Positions 1-12,074 of a stretch of 64,000 nucleotides of DNA are shown piece after piece. The stretch is from positions 63,511,275 to 63,575,274 of the forward strand of contig OU015493.1 in the NCBI GenBank assembly GCA_907164885.2, given 5' to 3'. The position numbers and the translations under genes were made by a program. Each line of letters begins with the position of its first letter. Within the stretch, counting starts at the first letter, position 1. Source of the stretch: Dolomedes plantarius. Its lineage: Eukaryota; Arthropoda; Arachnida; Araneae; Dolomedidae. The notes beneath the pieces were generated by a model. That model ran no database searches. It was not told the DNA's origin and saw only the letters and a list, made by a program, of their open reading frames with translations.

Positions 1-189
1 AGGAAAATTGATGACATTAAAGCACTTTCAAGTTGCTAGATAGGGCCAAAATTCTATTACTGCTTGCAAAACGTATTACTTACAATCCAAACACTAGAAC
101 ATGAATGACCTGCAGATGAAAGTTTGGAAATAATTGGGCAAACGCTTGTGCTAAGTTTTGGTCGAAGGTTATAGATGACAAGCGGGTTT

Positions 190-406
190 TAACGTAGGAT
201 TACGTTCCTCAATAACGATCCTTCGGAGAGGAAAAAAATTGTCCTGCGTCGCGAGTTATAATTTTGGCAGTGCGCCAAACCCAGTAGCAGTACACAGTTA
301 AACAGAAAAGTACCAAAATGCGTGAAAAAAAAATAAAAGGTAAGCAAACGATTAAGTTATCCTACGTTAATAATCCGTGGTAGTTTCGTTAGAGGAAACT
401 ACCTGA
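190..406 (+). repeat. Hairpin-ended repeat, copy 1
   Basis: The element begins TAACGTAGGATTACGTTCC and ends with CCTACGTTAATAATCC, a 9-bp perfect hairpin (GGTAGTTTC at 379-387, GAAACTACC at 395-403) and TGA. A second, minus-strand copy at 54172-54518 shares both ends and much of the interior, which defines the boundaries. The ends also hold an inverted TAACGTAGG/CCTACGTTA pair. No coding capacity is seen. The family is unknown to me; the terminal hairpin with CTGA recalls a Helitron 3' end, but the hairpin is closer to the end than usual. Confidence 0.65.
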
Positions 407-1212
407 AATATATTTTTTTTAGATACATGCGTTGACTGTGTTAATTATATTAATCACCAAATAGTCATGTAGATGAGAAAATGATTCCAGTGACGTTCTA
501 GTAAAAGCTTTTTTTATTTCTGGAGGGGGGGGGGGTGGAAGACGGTTATGACAATTCCCCTTTGAATTATCTAATTTTTAATAGATTTTCTGTTCCTGGG
601 GGAGGTTGACAGTAACCTCCTTATCACGTGGCACGTGGTTGTGGCACTGCAGAATTATGAAATAAGTCAGGGTGTGGTTGGACTGCGGCCATTTTACAAT
701 TATTGGCCCAACGACTTTTTCAATGAGGGAAAAATATCTTTTCGCAATTTTCGAATCACTTTAAGGTTAAAACAGTAATTTAAACAGTTCCAACTAATCT
801 CAACCGTTTTTCAAGGAAGTGGTAAAAACTAAAGTGGTTAGCTAAAGAAGGCATTTTATTATCCCTCTAAGAAATGGCTGTCTTTAATTGAAATTTCTAA
901 AGACAAATTCATCTCAGTACAGGAAACTTCACTAGGACATATATCGTGATCCGTAGTGTTTCAATAATGATGGCTAAAGCTATGGTAATACTATTATTTG
1001 TCCTCCCCTGGTCTCGCTTTCATTTCCGTTGGCCAACCTTATAACTCGGAGACAAGCCTGCCAACGTTATACGCCGAAGATAAGTCGCTGGTTTGAAGCC
1101 TGCGTTTAAGTATCTTATATGAGATGCTTACCAAATTTTCAGTACACCGTTTTCTAACGGGTACCAGTATTCTGCAGCTAGTTGAAAATCAAATGAGATC
1201 ACAAGGAATGGT

Positions 1213-1227
1213 CCCCCCCCCCCCCCC

Positions 1228-1254
<27 letters not shown>
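1213..1254. repeat. Poly-C/poly-A tract
   Basis: A run of 15 C is followed directly by 27 A. Similar C-run/A-run junctions occur at about 17150-17175 and 17360-17378. Confidence 0.95.
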
Positions 1255-1258
<4 letters not shown>

Positions 1259-1989
1259 CATCAACTATACAACCAAGTGCCACACAGTTAAATGAAGTTA
1301 AACAGATACTTTGACACTATAAAGGAATTTCTCTGTTTTGAAGGTCCTGAAGACTATATTTCCTCGCACTGCAAGATCCAACACTGCTTTTGATACTAAT
1401 GTACGAGTTTTGGAAAGAGAGTCAAGCAGAATTTTATAGTTTTAGGCTTGCTAATTTCATGCCATTTAAAATTCCTGTCTTAACACAGTAAAACTGTTTG
1501 CATAAATGTGGGATACTATTATAATAACATAACACCGATAACAATTATAATAATAATTAATAATTACTATTATTAGCTAATTTGTAGTTTAGTCACTATT
1601 AGTAACAGTAACCATGCAGTTAAATTACTTGGCAACGGAGTAATAAAAATCTGTTATTCCCTTTTTATATGAAACGCATGTGTAGTAATTAAAATCATTG
1701 TTTCTAGATAATTAATAATCTTCAAACTAATATTGTTATTTTATCAGAATTAATTTTACAAACTTTAATAAGCCATATTGTTATTAAATATTAACAATTT
1801 TTTTTTCTCTAACAATCAGTGGGAATTTATTAATGTTGCATGTCCTGAATGGCCATTTTATTATGACTATCTGACAATTTTATGCAAATTAGCTATGACG
1901 TTCCGCTGTTGGTGCTATAGGGGGCGATTGGTATAAAAAAGTGTTGCTGGATTAATTTAAAAAACAACTGAAGAGTATTGCTTGTGAAG

Positions 1990-3260
1990 GGATGGAAAAA
2001 AGGTGATTTAAAGGAATTTGAACGTGGAATGATTGTGGATGTTGAAGTAGTTTAGCGAGTATCAGATAAACTGCGTCGGTTGTGAAGTGCTCGAGAGCTG
2101 CTGTTGTTCATGTTCATCAAGAAATCAAGCATAAAATCGTGTCTCATCGTAAAGCCTGTGATCGTCACCGGCCGCTGGATGCTCGAGCTATAAGGAGATT
2201 TTTCTGATTGTTCAATTCTAACAGATGGGAAACAAAATGTCTATTTATTGCTAATCTTAATCGGAGACCAACTCCGATGGCCTAGCAACGTAAAGCACAT
2301 TACATCGTATCGGGTATGGAAGACGAAGGCCTGTCCGAAAGATTTTGCTGTCTGAAGCTAACATGAACAAACGCTTTCAGTTCGCACAGGTTCACAAGGA
2401 TTGGACAGCTAAGGGATAGTAAAGGGTGGTGTGGTCATCTGAATCACGTTTTTATATGAAGGCCTTATTTGAATAGTGGTCCAGCTCCATTCTTGTTCAT
2501 TTTGAGATACAGTCTTAAAGTCGAATGAGTGCTGATAAATAACTGCTGAAGTCTGATTTATAATGCCCTCGGTTGGCTGCAGAAATAAGCTGGGGGTGTA
2601 GCAGTTTAAAAATAAGATAGAAATGACTTGTATGAACATGAAAGTGAGGCTAACTCCATTTTTTTAAAAGTGGAGTTGGAACACTATTCAAATAAGGCCT
2701 TCATTTACACTATGCGGAATGCAGAGTTCGAAAATGGAGAAAACAACACGGAAGCATAGACTCTTAGTGCATTGCCACAACACTTAGGACTGGTGTAGGA
2801 AATGTTATGGTTTGCGGATGTTTCTCGCCAATTTTTGGGCCCTTTTGTTCACGTGAAAGAACGTCTGAATGCCATATTGTATTTAAATAATGTCGCAGAC
2901 CAAATATATGCAGTTATGTTTATGGTTTACTCTACTGGAGCTTGGTATCTCCAGCAGGACAATGTTCCATACCATAAAGCTCACGTCGTCCACAGCGAGT
3001 TTGAAGAGCATGACCAAAACTTCACCTTAATTTAGTTGGATTCTATAATCCCCGTATTTCAATCGAATTGAGTATTTGTGTCACAAGGGGCACAAGGGGC
3101 ATCAGGCAGCTGCACCCAGAACCATCGAATCTTAAGGATTGCAAAGTGTAATTAATCTGATATGGTCTCAGATTTCTCATGTCACCTACCAACATGCGAA
3201 AGAGCATCTCAGCAGTATTGATATCAAAATGTGGCCCAACGGTTTATTAACGAGTAGGTG
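1990..3260 (+). pseudogene. Decayed Tc1-like transposase relic
   Basis: Translated in shifting frames, the plus strand recalls a Tc1-family transposase. DLKEFERGMIVD occurs near 2010 (N-terminal helix-turn-helix region), WSSESRFYM near 2440 (first catalytic Asp region, with Glu-Ser pattern), and LGPFVHVKERLNAILYLNN near 2835. WYLQQDNVPYHKAHVV near 2945 has the second catalytic Asp, and the C-terminal SQISHVTYQHAKEHL is near 3170. Multiple stops and frameshifts make it non-functional. A 250-bp inverted-repeat element is inserted directly after the SRFYM segment. I could not define the terminal repeats with confidence. Confidence 0.75.
2456..2704. mobile_element. Inverted-repeat element nested in the Tc1 relic
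   Basis: ATGAAGGCCTTATTTGAATA (from 2456) recurs as its reverse complement ending at 2704. Inverted arms of about 33 bp continue into the sequence CCAGCTCCA/TGGAGTTGG. The 249-bp unit interrupts the Tc1 transposase reading between the SRFYM and CGMQSS segments, so it is younger than that relic. It has no coding capacity, so I call it a MITE-like insertion. No clear target duplication was found. Confidence 0.65.
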
Positions 3261-3720
3261 GTAATTATAAATTAACCACTCAGTGCATTAATTAACTAAT
3301 ATTTGTAATCGCCCAATTTTTAACTCCACGAGCGGCTTTTAGTAAGTTTATTGTCACGCTCTCGGATGGCGATAACGAGAGGTTGTTCTATAGATATGGA
3401 AATTGAATTGAGGCAGTGAGGCAGCGTCTTTAAAATATAATGAAGTTATTTGAAGTTATTGAAGTTAATGTTAAATAAAAATGTGTTATAAAATGAGTAT
3501 TGTTTAAGATATAAAGTTACATCCAGACATAGTGAAAGGGGATTTCGCCAATATCTATATATTTAAGATGCTAAACCGATTTTTTGGGCAGTCCGTGAGA
3601 GAAAACTTCTGCCCCAATTTACTTCATTTTGGTCTTAAACGAAAGATTGTAATCTGTAGATTTGTCAAATTTACTTTTTGTGACAGCAAATTCTACAAAT
3701 CAGCGATAATTTACAATTAA

Positions 3721-3885
3721 AATTTGCTTTCTGCGCATGCTCAGTGACATGTTTAAATCTGGCTTTATATACTCAGCACGAGGCCGCATAAACACATTAA
3801 TTTGTTTCTGCGCATGCTTCATGACATGTTTAAATCTGGCTTTAGATACTTACTAAGCACGAAGCCGCATAAACACGTTAATTTG
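3721..3885. repeat. 78-bp tandem duplication
   Basis: Two adjacent copies start AATTTGCTTTCTGCGCATGC and AATTTGTTTCTGCGCATGC at 3721 and 3799. Both contain GACATGTTTAAATCTGGCTT and end with GCCGCATAAACAC. They differ at several positions and by a small insertion. Confidence 0.85.
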
Positions 3886-5609
3886 TTTAATCCGAAGAAT
3901 CTCTCTAGCTCTCTCTCGGCCATTTTTATTTTTAATTATGTTTGTGAGATATAGAATTAAACCTGACAGAAATTGTTTATTTCGCGCTGTTGAGTAACCA
4001 TATTTCTTTTTGCTGGGTTCAAGAGTAATTTTTTTAAAGTGTATTTCTCTATTCATAATATCCTGATTTTCTACATTTGGAAAAGATGTGTTGAATATAA
4101 TTTTTGCATTAGTACATTTATTTACTATCCAGCCGTTATGTTTTGACCGGTACCAACTAGTATTTATTAATATTAGTTTATGTGATATTATTTTAGTAAT
4201 TACTTATGTAAACATTCATTAGATTACATAAAAATATTATTACATAAATAATACTTTACTACTATAAAATTAAAAAAAAATTACCATAACATCTTTTGTA
4301 CTCCTAATTAAAACATTTTTACTAACTATTTACATGTCCTTTTCATATTTTTAAGCTTCTAATTAGAGGTATAGATCTTTTTACAGAATTGCTGGAAAAT
4401 GAAAAAAAATCTGAGCATAGAAAAATAACGTCCTCTTAATTACGTATTTAAATTATTATTTTCGGTATTAAATAGCACTTATTTTCGATTCTTAAAAATT
4501 ATATATATCCTTCAACACTCATGAGACAAAAGATGTCTAAAAATATTCGCGTCTGGGAAGGGTTTTAAATACGTCATATCATAAATCACTAATATTGATT
4601 ATAAATAAAAATAAAATCAGGTGTAAAAAGTAGACGCATAATCAGGTTTTTTAAAGAAAATGCTTTTTAGGTTTTTATATTTGAAGATGGATGAGTATAT
4701 TAGTATGAATATTAAATTATGCAAAATATTGGCTTTATAACAACCTAAACAGAAAACTCTGGTTAAGGTAATACAATTGAAAATGTATTTCACGAAATAC
4801 CATATTTCCATAAAACTCCGTAATAAAGAAAAATCATTAGACAGAAATTATTTTAGACTGTAAAACTTTAATCTAAAAAAAAAAGGGAAAAGGATGAATA
4901 AAATGAACTGAATTAAGGTAAGTACCCATAAATTGAAATTTTGCACTAATTTTAAGAGAAAATTTTAGAAGCTGAATTTCTCTAAACTTTAATTGATGAC
5001 TGACAAACTGAAGTTAATACGACTTATAAAGGAAAGGTCAGAGCGTCCGTCCTAATTTCTGGTCGAAATTTAGAGATAAAATTTATTAAATGGAATGAAA
5101 TAACTCCACAAGGAGGTCTCTCTTCCGAAAAGACAAGCATGTTCGATGTTTCTCTTTGCGTTAATGGTCCCCCCTACTAAGTGGTTGTTATATGTTGTTA
5201 TACAAACTAAACTATTACTCATAGTATTACGGAACACCAGCAGTTCAAGTAAGTTTGTTACGCATTTGGAATGCGAGTTTAGGATTAACAAAACAAAATT
5301 CATAAAATAAATATAGCGCAGATATTTTCGCTAATAAACTGTCTTGCATTCTTTAAAATATTTGAAAAGGAAACAGTTCAATAATTAATTACATAACAGA
5401 AAGGCAATAAGATTGAAATTTTAAGCTTCTTAAACTGTAAATTTCCGCGTGTTTTGTGATACATACAATTACGGGAAAAAAATTCGCTGCAAAAAATTCT
5501 CAATTTTGCTCCGTTAAGGTTTATAAAAAGCCTTTTGCTCATTAAAAAAATTCCCACATCGGAAAAAAATAGAAAACACTTTCTTGTAACTGTAATTACT
5601 ATTGAATTA

Positions 5610-5855
5610 TGGCCGGTGCGCGCAAAATCTGTCGTGGCTGCAATGTTCTCCAAGTTTTCAAATTACCTCTGGAGGTGCTGGGTCAAGTGCATCGGTCTCG
5701 TCACTTGCCTCAGTTCTAAATTACGGGACCGGCCCTTTAGCCAAGTCGGACTCCGACCCTCTATTTAAAACTGGAGCCGTACCACTCTGCCCAATAGCCT
5801 TAACTGGACTTGAACTGATAGATACTATCGGTCAAGGGGCATCAGAAACAACAAC
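5610..5855 (+). mobile_element. SINE, 5'-truncated copy, with 12-bp target duplication
   Basis: Perfect direct repeats ACTATTGAATTA flank the element (5598-5609 and 5856-5867). The body matches the 3' two-thirds of the SINE at 42783-43135 (for example GGCTGCAATGTTCTCCAAGTT, CCTCTGGAGGTG and the tail GGGGCATCAGAAACAACAAC). The tRNA-like head is missing, as expected from incomplete reverse transcription. A 108-codon open frame over this region is a by-product of the repeat and not a gene. Confidence 0.9.
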
Positions 5856-8800
5856 ACTATTGAATTACACAGAAGGCTTCAATGAAAAAAAAAAAGAAAA
5901 GAAAAGATTCCCCGTAGTCAAAAAATAACTTTCCTATAATGATAATTTATTTGCCTCTAAAAGACATTCCCAATTCAGGTTCTACCGTAAAAATTCATGC
6001 AATAAAATAATTTTCAAAATGGAACTATGCTACAGAGAAGTTATACTTCATTTAATTGTTAGTGAAAGCTTACAGTTCAGGAGCAATCCAAAGCTAATTA
6101 AATGGGGGTGCAATAAAAATACTCTTTTCTGAATAGATAGGCAATTTTTAAAATGTACAATGTACAAAAATTTCTCTTCAACAACGTTAAGTGCAACACC
6201 AATTTCTCAGATATTTTCATTTAGGCTTTCGTGGGTCATTAAGTTATTGCATTCATTAGAGATGTTTATAATACACGATGTATAATATATTTAAAGAGTC
6301 AGACCCCTGCAGAAATTCCGAATTTTTAAATATGTGATGAAGTTTATCATTCTTAAGTTTTATCAAACAGATCTGAAAAAAATTCCTTTCATTACCTGAG
6401 ATATGTTAATAAATCTGTGCTCAGATGACAAAATGGTATAAGAAATTTACGTGACAGGAATTCTAAGATTCAAGATGTCATGAAAATTCAGTAATCTGTT
6501 TTACATGAGCAAACGTGGTACCAATGTTTCAGAGAAATAGTTGACTTTTACTTACAGTAGTTACAGTAAATAGAAAATATCTGCGAACAAGAATCCGGAA
6601 TGCGAAAATCTCAATTTTTTTAAGAAAAGTTTTTTATAACATTTGCCATCTGAGCACAGAAATATTCCTATCCTTTAAATGAAAAAAAAACCCTTCATGT
6701 TACTTTCCTCAAAATGACAAACTATATTGCAATGAAACACACTGCGAAGCCCGTAACTTTAAAATTTCTGGCTACATTCAGAAGAAATTTTTACCACAAG
6801 TTCCATGATAAATTAGTATCATATTTAACTTAAATTTGTTGTTTTCGGCGGGCCTTCTCATTTGTGCAAGGTATGTGTACTGAAAAATGTATCAAAATTT
6901 TGGGGTGTTCATGATTTTTTCCATTTTAAATTAACAATTGATTGAGGTTTAACTGTATTTTTATGCATTTTTTTGTTTTAAAACGGAAATTCTATTGTCA
7001 AGAGCAAAACATCTTTGCAAAAATCATGTGTGAAAGAAAATATGTCGTTTCTATTAGAAAAAAGTGACCAAATTATCGTGTTTTTCAGAAAATTATTAAA
7101 TATTTATCATATAGTTTGAACACAGTGTATAAAAAGGGAAGGGTTTAACTTACGTTCACACATATAGAAAAAAAGACTGTCTTCTTTGATCCCAGTTTGA
7201 GAAACTAGGCATGGGAAACATACGAAATGAATAAAATTTTAAAATTTTACAATTATACGTTCCCTTAAACTTCGAAAAAAAAATCCATGAAAGAGACGAA
7301 TCTACTGTAAACAAGACGTTAACTTCTGCTTTAATTACCTACCATTTATATGATATTGTGAAACATTTTATGTAAGTACGAGTATGTCTTAAATATGTAT
7401 AAAGAAAAATTATGCAAATGGTTCATTGTTGGAAGATGTGCTCACCATGATACATCAGACGATTTTTAAAGCAGTTTAAAAGAGAAATGAATAATTGTTA
7501 ACACTCAAATGTATACAAAATAATACGTCTTGACTTTGACAGAATTTCACCTTAATTTTAACCAACACTAGTCGAACGAGAATAATTTATTGTTCGTATT
7601 TGAAAGAAACCATCACACAAAAGCATTCTAATGAACCATTTTGAGGTCTGCATTGTGTCCTGCGTCACATTTGGGGAAAAAATACTTGTACTCCCTCTAT
7701 TTTTCCCTCTAACAGTGAAAAGAAGTCATAATTGCTGCATTCGGAAATGAAAAGAAAAAGGTGCCCCCGCTTGCATTTACCTTCGTCTGACATTAACGCC
7801 AGATGGTTATTCTATCGAGCCATTTTTATATTTTGCCGCCTGGAAAAAAATGGCATGCAAAAAGTTCCTGACGATGCTTTATGCGTTGTACAATACGAAG
7901 TAATTAGCGACCTCAATGCATGTACCTGTATTTATGGATCGAGCAGGTCTTATGGAATAGTTTTCTCTCTTTGATCGGCATAGTTGTTATTCTCTGATGT
8001 GAAATAATGTGTAACTTTGTTGTAAAAGTTGAATTGTTATCATAAAAGGGAGAATGAAACACACTCATATTTAAAAAGGAACTGGTTATTTCTTTGTGTA
8101 ATATTGTCAGTTGAGAGTATGAAATTTACCTTAAAATAGAAGACAATGGATAATTTTAATTTGTATCGGAGCATGGGCAGTATTGGGCAATATTTTTCTC
8201 TAATTTTTCTCAGCATTTTGTGAGACAGAAAGAATGAGTATAAAATTTTTCAGAGAAAAATACATGTGCTCAATGTTTCGTAATTTACTTTAATTTTATA
8301 TCGGACATTCTTAAAAAAAATAGAAATGTTGACAATAAATTAACAGTTTACATTTTTGGTTCAAGAACAGTTTTTTCCTTTCAGTTTTTTGTAGAATTCC
8401 ATACTTTACAGATTTTATTGGCATTTATTATTGCTGCACTAGGTAAGTGCAGCTTATATCTTATAAGGTCATTAAAAAATGAATCTATTTATTGTTGTCT
8501 TTTACGCTTTTTTTGGTTGAGTTAAATTTGTAGTATTGAATCCTCTTTCACAGTGTGCATATTTGAAATACACCCATAATATCATGGAAAATGGTTATAA
8601 TACAAAACTTTGGTAATTTTTGAGCTATCATACGAAAATTGGGAAGTTATTATCTGACAATTAGTGGGATATTAAATCAATAAGTTACTGTGCGAAATAA
8701 TGTAGAAATTCAAAGTGTTACTTAGTAATGCATAGAGATCTAAACATTACTGAGCTTTAGTTTTCTATGCAGTTTTGTGCTTGTAATATATCTTTGTAAG

Positions 8801-9586
8801 TTTAAGTTACTCTAAAAGGTTTTGCCTCTTTTTTAGATCGAATGTAACATGTTTCACACTGATTTTTTGTATTATATTTTAATCAAGATAAACAAACATG
8901 CATGGATCATCATTAAAGTTTTGTACGTACATTTTCTGTGTGTGCCATAAGTAAAAAAAAACTTATAAAAATTAGTGAAAATCAGCGTGCTGCTGCACAC
9001 AAGCGCAGCTTAGAGAGAAAGTAGGTGCCGGGGGTTGTGACGTCAACGAACTCCCCTATTTCATTGTCTCCTGGCATTTCATATAACGAATGGAATACAC
9101 AAACGAATGGAATAACGTTAATCTTTGAGCTTAAATTATCATCACTATTTTACGCAGTTGCCGCCACAACACGTAAAACACTGTGACATCTTATCTACGT
9201 ATTCTGATCAACGTGATTTGTTATCATTTGAACGAACTCTAATGAGTGCATAATCTTGAGTACAGAGATCAGCATTTATCCCCAGGGAACCTCTTCACAT
9301 AGATGGCTTACCTTTTGAGAAATGACACTCCAGTGCACACGACTATCCAGCAAATCACATTATTTGAGAATTTCCTGCTGAACGGTTGCAATTTTTAATT
9401 ACATTCACGTAACGTGGAGAGGAAAAATGATGTACTAATCATTTATACGAAAAGCTAGGTTTATATACTTAAAAAAGTAAAGAGTGTTTTATAACTCCCC
9501 CCGCCCAGTTAAAGGATACAAAAACATACATTGCAAGGAAATTGTCTTTAAAAAAACACCCGCATTCACGGCTTGCAAAATTACGC

Positions 9587-9621
9587 CACACTTTAATTAA
9601 TTTATTATTAATTAAAGTGTG
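9587..9621. repeat. Perfect 15-bp hairpin
   Basis: CACACTTTAATTAAT is followed by 5 bases and its exact reverse complement. It is AT-rich and I see no associated element end. Confidence 0.85.
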
Positions 9622-9889
9622 CTTATTAGTATCCAATAATTTCGGTTTAGCAAATCTCTACTTTTTCCGAACTCCGTAGAGATTTAACATGATACCTATA
9701 GAGGACCAGCCAGGGACATCTCTATAGGTAGTAATACTGCAGAGGGTCGCTAATTGGATGATCACTGCAAGGCGATTCCACTTAATGCGCAATTTTTAAC
9801 CGAACTTAAGAAGGGCTGAGAAAACGCGCTGGTGCAGACAAAATGAACCGGCGTTCACCAGGTGTCAACGCGTTGGAAATGGCTCCCAC

Positions 9890-10031
9890 CTTTTTCGATG
9901 TTGTCTTTGGGGTCGTTCTCCGTTGGTAACCACTTGACGTTGTCTATGTTCTCCTTATCAGTGCTCGTTTCACATTCCTGCTTTTCACACAGGGAACAAT
10001 CAGACATGTTCTCGGAGTCCCGCTTGTCGTC
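9890..10031 (-). CDS. Ca-alpha1T: Probable Cav3 exon: II-III linker
   Basis: The acceptor GCCCCCTCCAG and the donor AAAAAG|GTGGGA enclose 142 nt (47 codons plus one base) with no stops. It starts in phase 0, as required by the exon at 16482-16637. The product begins DDKRDSENMSDCSLCEKQEC and is acidic, Cys-containing and hydrophilic, as expected of the cytoplasmic II-III linker, which is poorly conserved between phyla. GC content is above the surroundings. A second possible donor lies downstream (CACCTG|GTGAAC, exon end near 9859), which would lengthen it by about ten codons. Assignment to the channel is from position, strand, phase and composition, not from similarity. More linker exons and domain III must lie below position 1. 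Confidence 0.68.
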
Positions 10032-10492
10032 CTGGAGGGGGCAAGCAAAAAATACCAATGAGGACAGGAAACCACATTTACTAAACTCACAAACTAAATT
10101 TTTTTAAAAAAAGGTAGAATTTATTATATAGCAATTTAAAACAAAAATGTGTAATAAAGTTCAAAAAATTGCATCTCTTAACACGTTGCGTTAAAAAAAA
10201 GAATCGCATGCAATTATTCCCCCTCTCGCTGCGAACCGGCTTGGCCCTTCTTTTCAGTCTAAAATATAAGCATTTTCAGTGAGATTGCAATGAAACTGCA
10301 GAGATAGTCTCACTTTTATTACTCACAGATTAACACGCTAGTATAGTTTCCTTTTCTAGCGCGGCAGACACTTGTTTTTTCGCCCTCCGCCCGTTCCACA
10401 CAGCGAATTTGTCTTCGTATTTATGGGACACCGTATTAGGCGACCCAGCGTCGGTCCCTAAGCGGGGGCAGTACAAGAACGCCCATGCTTAA

Positions 10493-11857
10493 GGCTGCTG
10501 TCTGTGTACTAACTCTATTGGATTCGCTCACCTCAGTGTTAACCTGTGGAGAAAACGTGTCCAAGGATTGCCGACTTGGATAGACAGATTAAAAAAAAAG
10601 TACTCTGTAATAGAGAAAGAAATTTTACACTTTGGAGCATTTTTCATTTTTTTAAAAATACAAGTAATATTTTAAAATTGATTCCAAGGCTGAAATTATG
10701 ACCTTAACAACTTTCAAACACTGGGAATGTGAGATTTTCAGGAATTGCATTGAAAAAATATATAAGTTGTTGAACGTCAAGAACCTTATTGCTCTGCAGT
10801 TGATTTCAAGCCACTGCGGAATATATGGAAATGAGCGGGCAGATTATATATTGGCTAAAAATGGATCTCAAATGATGCAACCAGATCCTCCCCTGCCTGT
10901 GCGACATATAAAGCGATATATATCCTCCTCTATTAAATCTATCCGTCTCAGCCTGTATAGAGAGAAGGCTTCTGGGAAAAAGTGGAATTCCCTATTGATT
11001 AAGTAGGCAAGAATTTCCAGCTCCTTGCCTAAAGCGGTCGGTGTGGCTTGCTTTATACTTGCCATGGGTCACGACTGCTAACAGAGTCACCTGTATCGAA
11101 TGGGACTGGCAGATACATATACCTGCCCTCTTTGCGACTATGGCGTGCCCATGACTGGAGAGCACCTCTGCATATACCTTGCTGTTCTTGAATGTTTCCC
11201 TTTACGGAGACGAAAATCACGCATCTTCATTGTTGCGCATGCGTATTACAAACAAAATTTCACTCCCCCGGTCCGTCTCCGTCTCTGGTCTCTGCGGTTT
11301 CAAGTTGGAAAAAGTTCAACTTTTGTCTCTGCCGCCATGCTCGTCAGCCAGTCAGAATAGAAAGAGAAGATTATGCGCATGCGCAAGTAAATTGCCTCTT
11401 CTCCTCATCTCTTAGCTGTGTGAAGGCTTTTATGACAGCCACAGAGACAGGTGGCAAAATGTGTCTGTCTCTCGTTGCTGTCGCCGTTGGTGTGGAGTAA
11501 GCATTACTGACAGAGACTTTGGTGATTGTTTTTATCGTTAATCTTTGTATTGTGCTGCTCGTCGACCTATGACTGAGAGATCGAAGACGGGTATAGGCTA
11601 AAAAATATATTTTAACTTTTAAACTGTTCGGGGAGAAAAAAAAATCTGGTATTGTGGGGTTTAAACGTTCATCAATTCTTTAGGTGGACTAAATTTATGA
11701 AAGGAATTCTGGTGCAAGGAGCAGAAAAGTTCAGGCTATCTGAAAATGCCATTTTTATCGGATTATCAGCATTGATGTAGCTGTAAATAGTTGACAAATT
11801 TTCTCTATAGGTTATCATTGAGGTGAGAGAATCGAATAGGGTTATTACAAAGCAGCC
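10493..11857. mobile_element. TTAA-flanked non-autonomous element, copy interrupted by LINE
   Basis: TTAA occurs at both boundaries (10489-10492, 11858-11861) and inverted ends start GGCTGCTGT. Terminal inverted repeats of about 70 bp contain CTCTATTGGATTCGCTCACC and GTTAACCTGTGGAGAAAA. Both halves align to the intact copy at 62024-62430: 10493-10675 matches that copy's minus strand from its right end, and about 11640-11857 matches its left end. The central 950 bp (about 10676-11640) is foreign and carries the LINE fragment. Confidence 0.82.
10676..11190 (+). pseudogene. LINE 3' fragment with RNase H domain
   Basis: The frame starts DSKAEIMTLTTF and runs to SSHCGIYGNERADYILAKNG, the RNase H motifs (Asp of DSKA and the ERAD aspartate) found in R1/I/jockey-type LINE ORF2. 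After a stop near 11004 a shifted frame gives MGLADTYTCPLCDYGV and TGEHLCIYLAVL, resembling the Cys-rich C-terminal tail (LYRMG...C..C...TAEHL) of the same proteins. It is truncated at the 5' side and broken by stops and a frameshift. It lies inside the TTAA element. The origin of 11190-11640, which is richer in GC, is unclear. Confidence 0.75.
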
Positions 11858-12074
11858 TTAAGTCGGCATTAGGAGGAAGTCCGTGATGCTAACATGTCGA
11901 ATAATATGAAAAATTTAAAACTTTAAACTTTATGGTAAGGTATTCTGTACGTACAGTAAAATTATTTAAAAAATTCATCAGGGGTTTCGAGATTTTTATA
12001 AGAAAAAAACACACACCATAAAATTGACATTTTAACGGTGATTATATCTGCGGTCGTACCACAGATAATTCTTT

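Larger units (their letters stand above)
1..9889. other. Gene-free stretch, probably II-III linker intron
   Basis: No exon of domain III is visible on either strand. The stretch is AT-rich and holds a hairpin-ended repeat (190-406), a poly-C/poly-A run (1213-1254), a decayed Tc1 transposase with a nested inverted repeat (about 1990-3260), a 78-bp tandem duplication (3721-3885), a 5'-truncated SINE with target duplication (5610-5855) and a perfect 15-bp hairpin (9587-9621). Between 5900 and 9580 I see nothing beyond AT-rich sequence and a somewhat more GC-rich patch at about 7740-7975 of unknown meaning. Confidence 0.6.

Noticed and set aside
5602..5928. A 108-codon open frame on the plus strand
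   Set aside because: It lies within a SINE copy bounded by a 12-bp target duplication; the same body occurs at 42783-43135.
7732..7974. An 80-codon open frame in a GC-richer patch
   Set aside because: No similarity, no splice sites in a consistent phase on the minus strand, and no neighbours supporting a gene.
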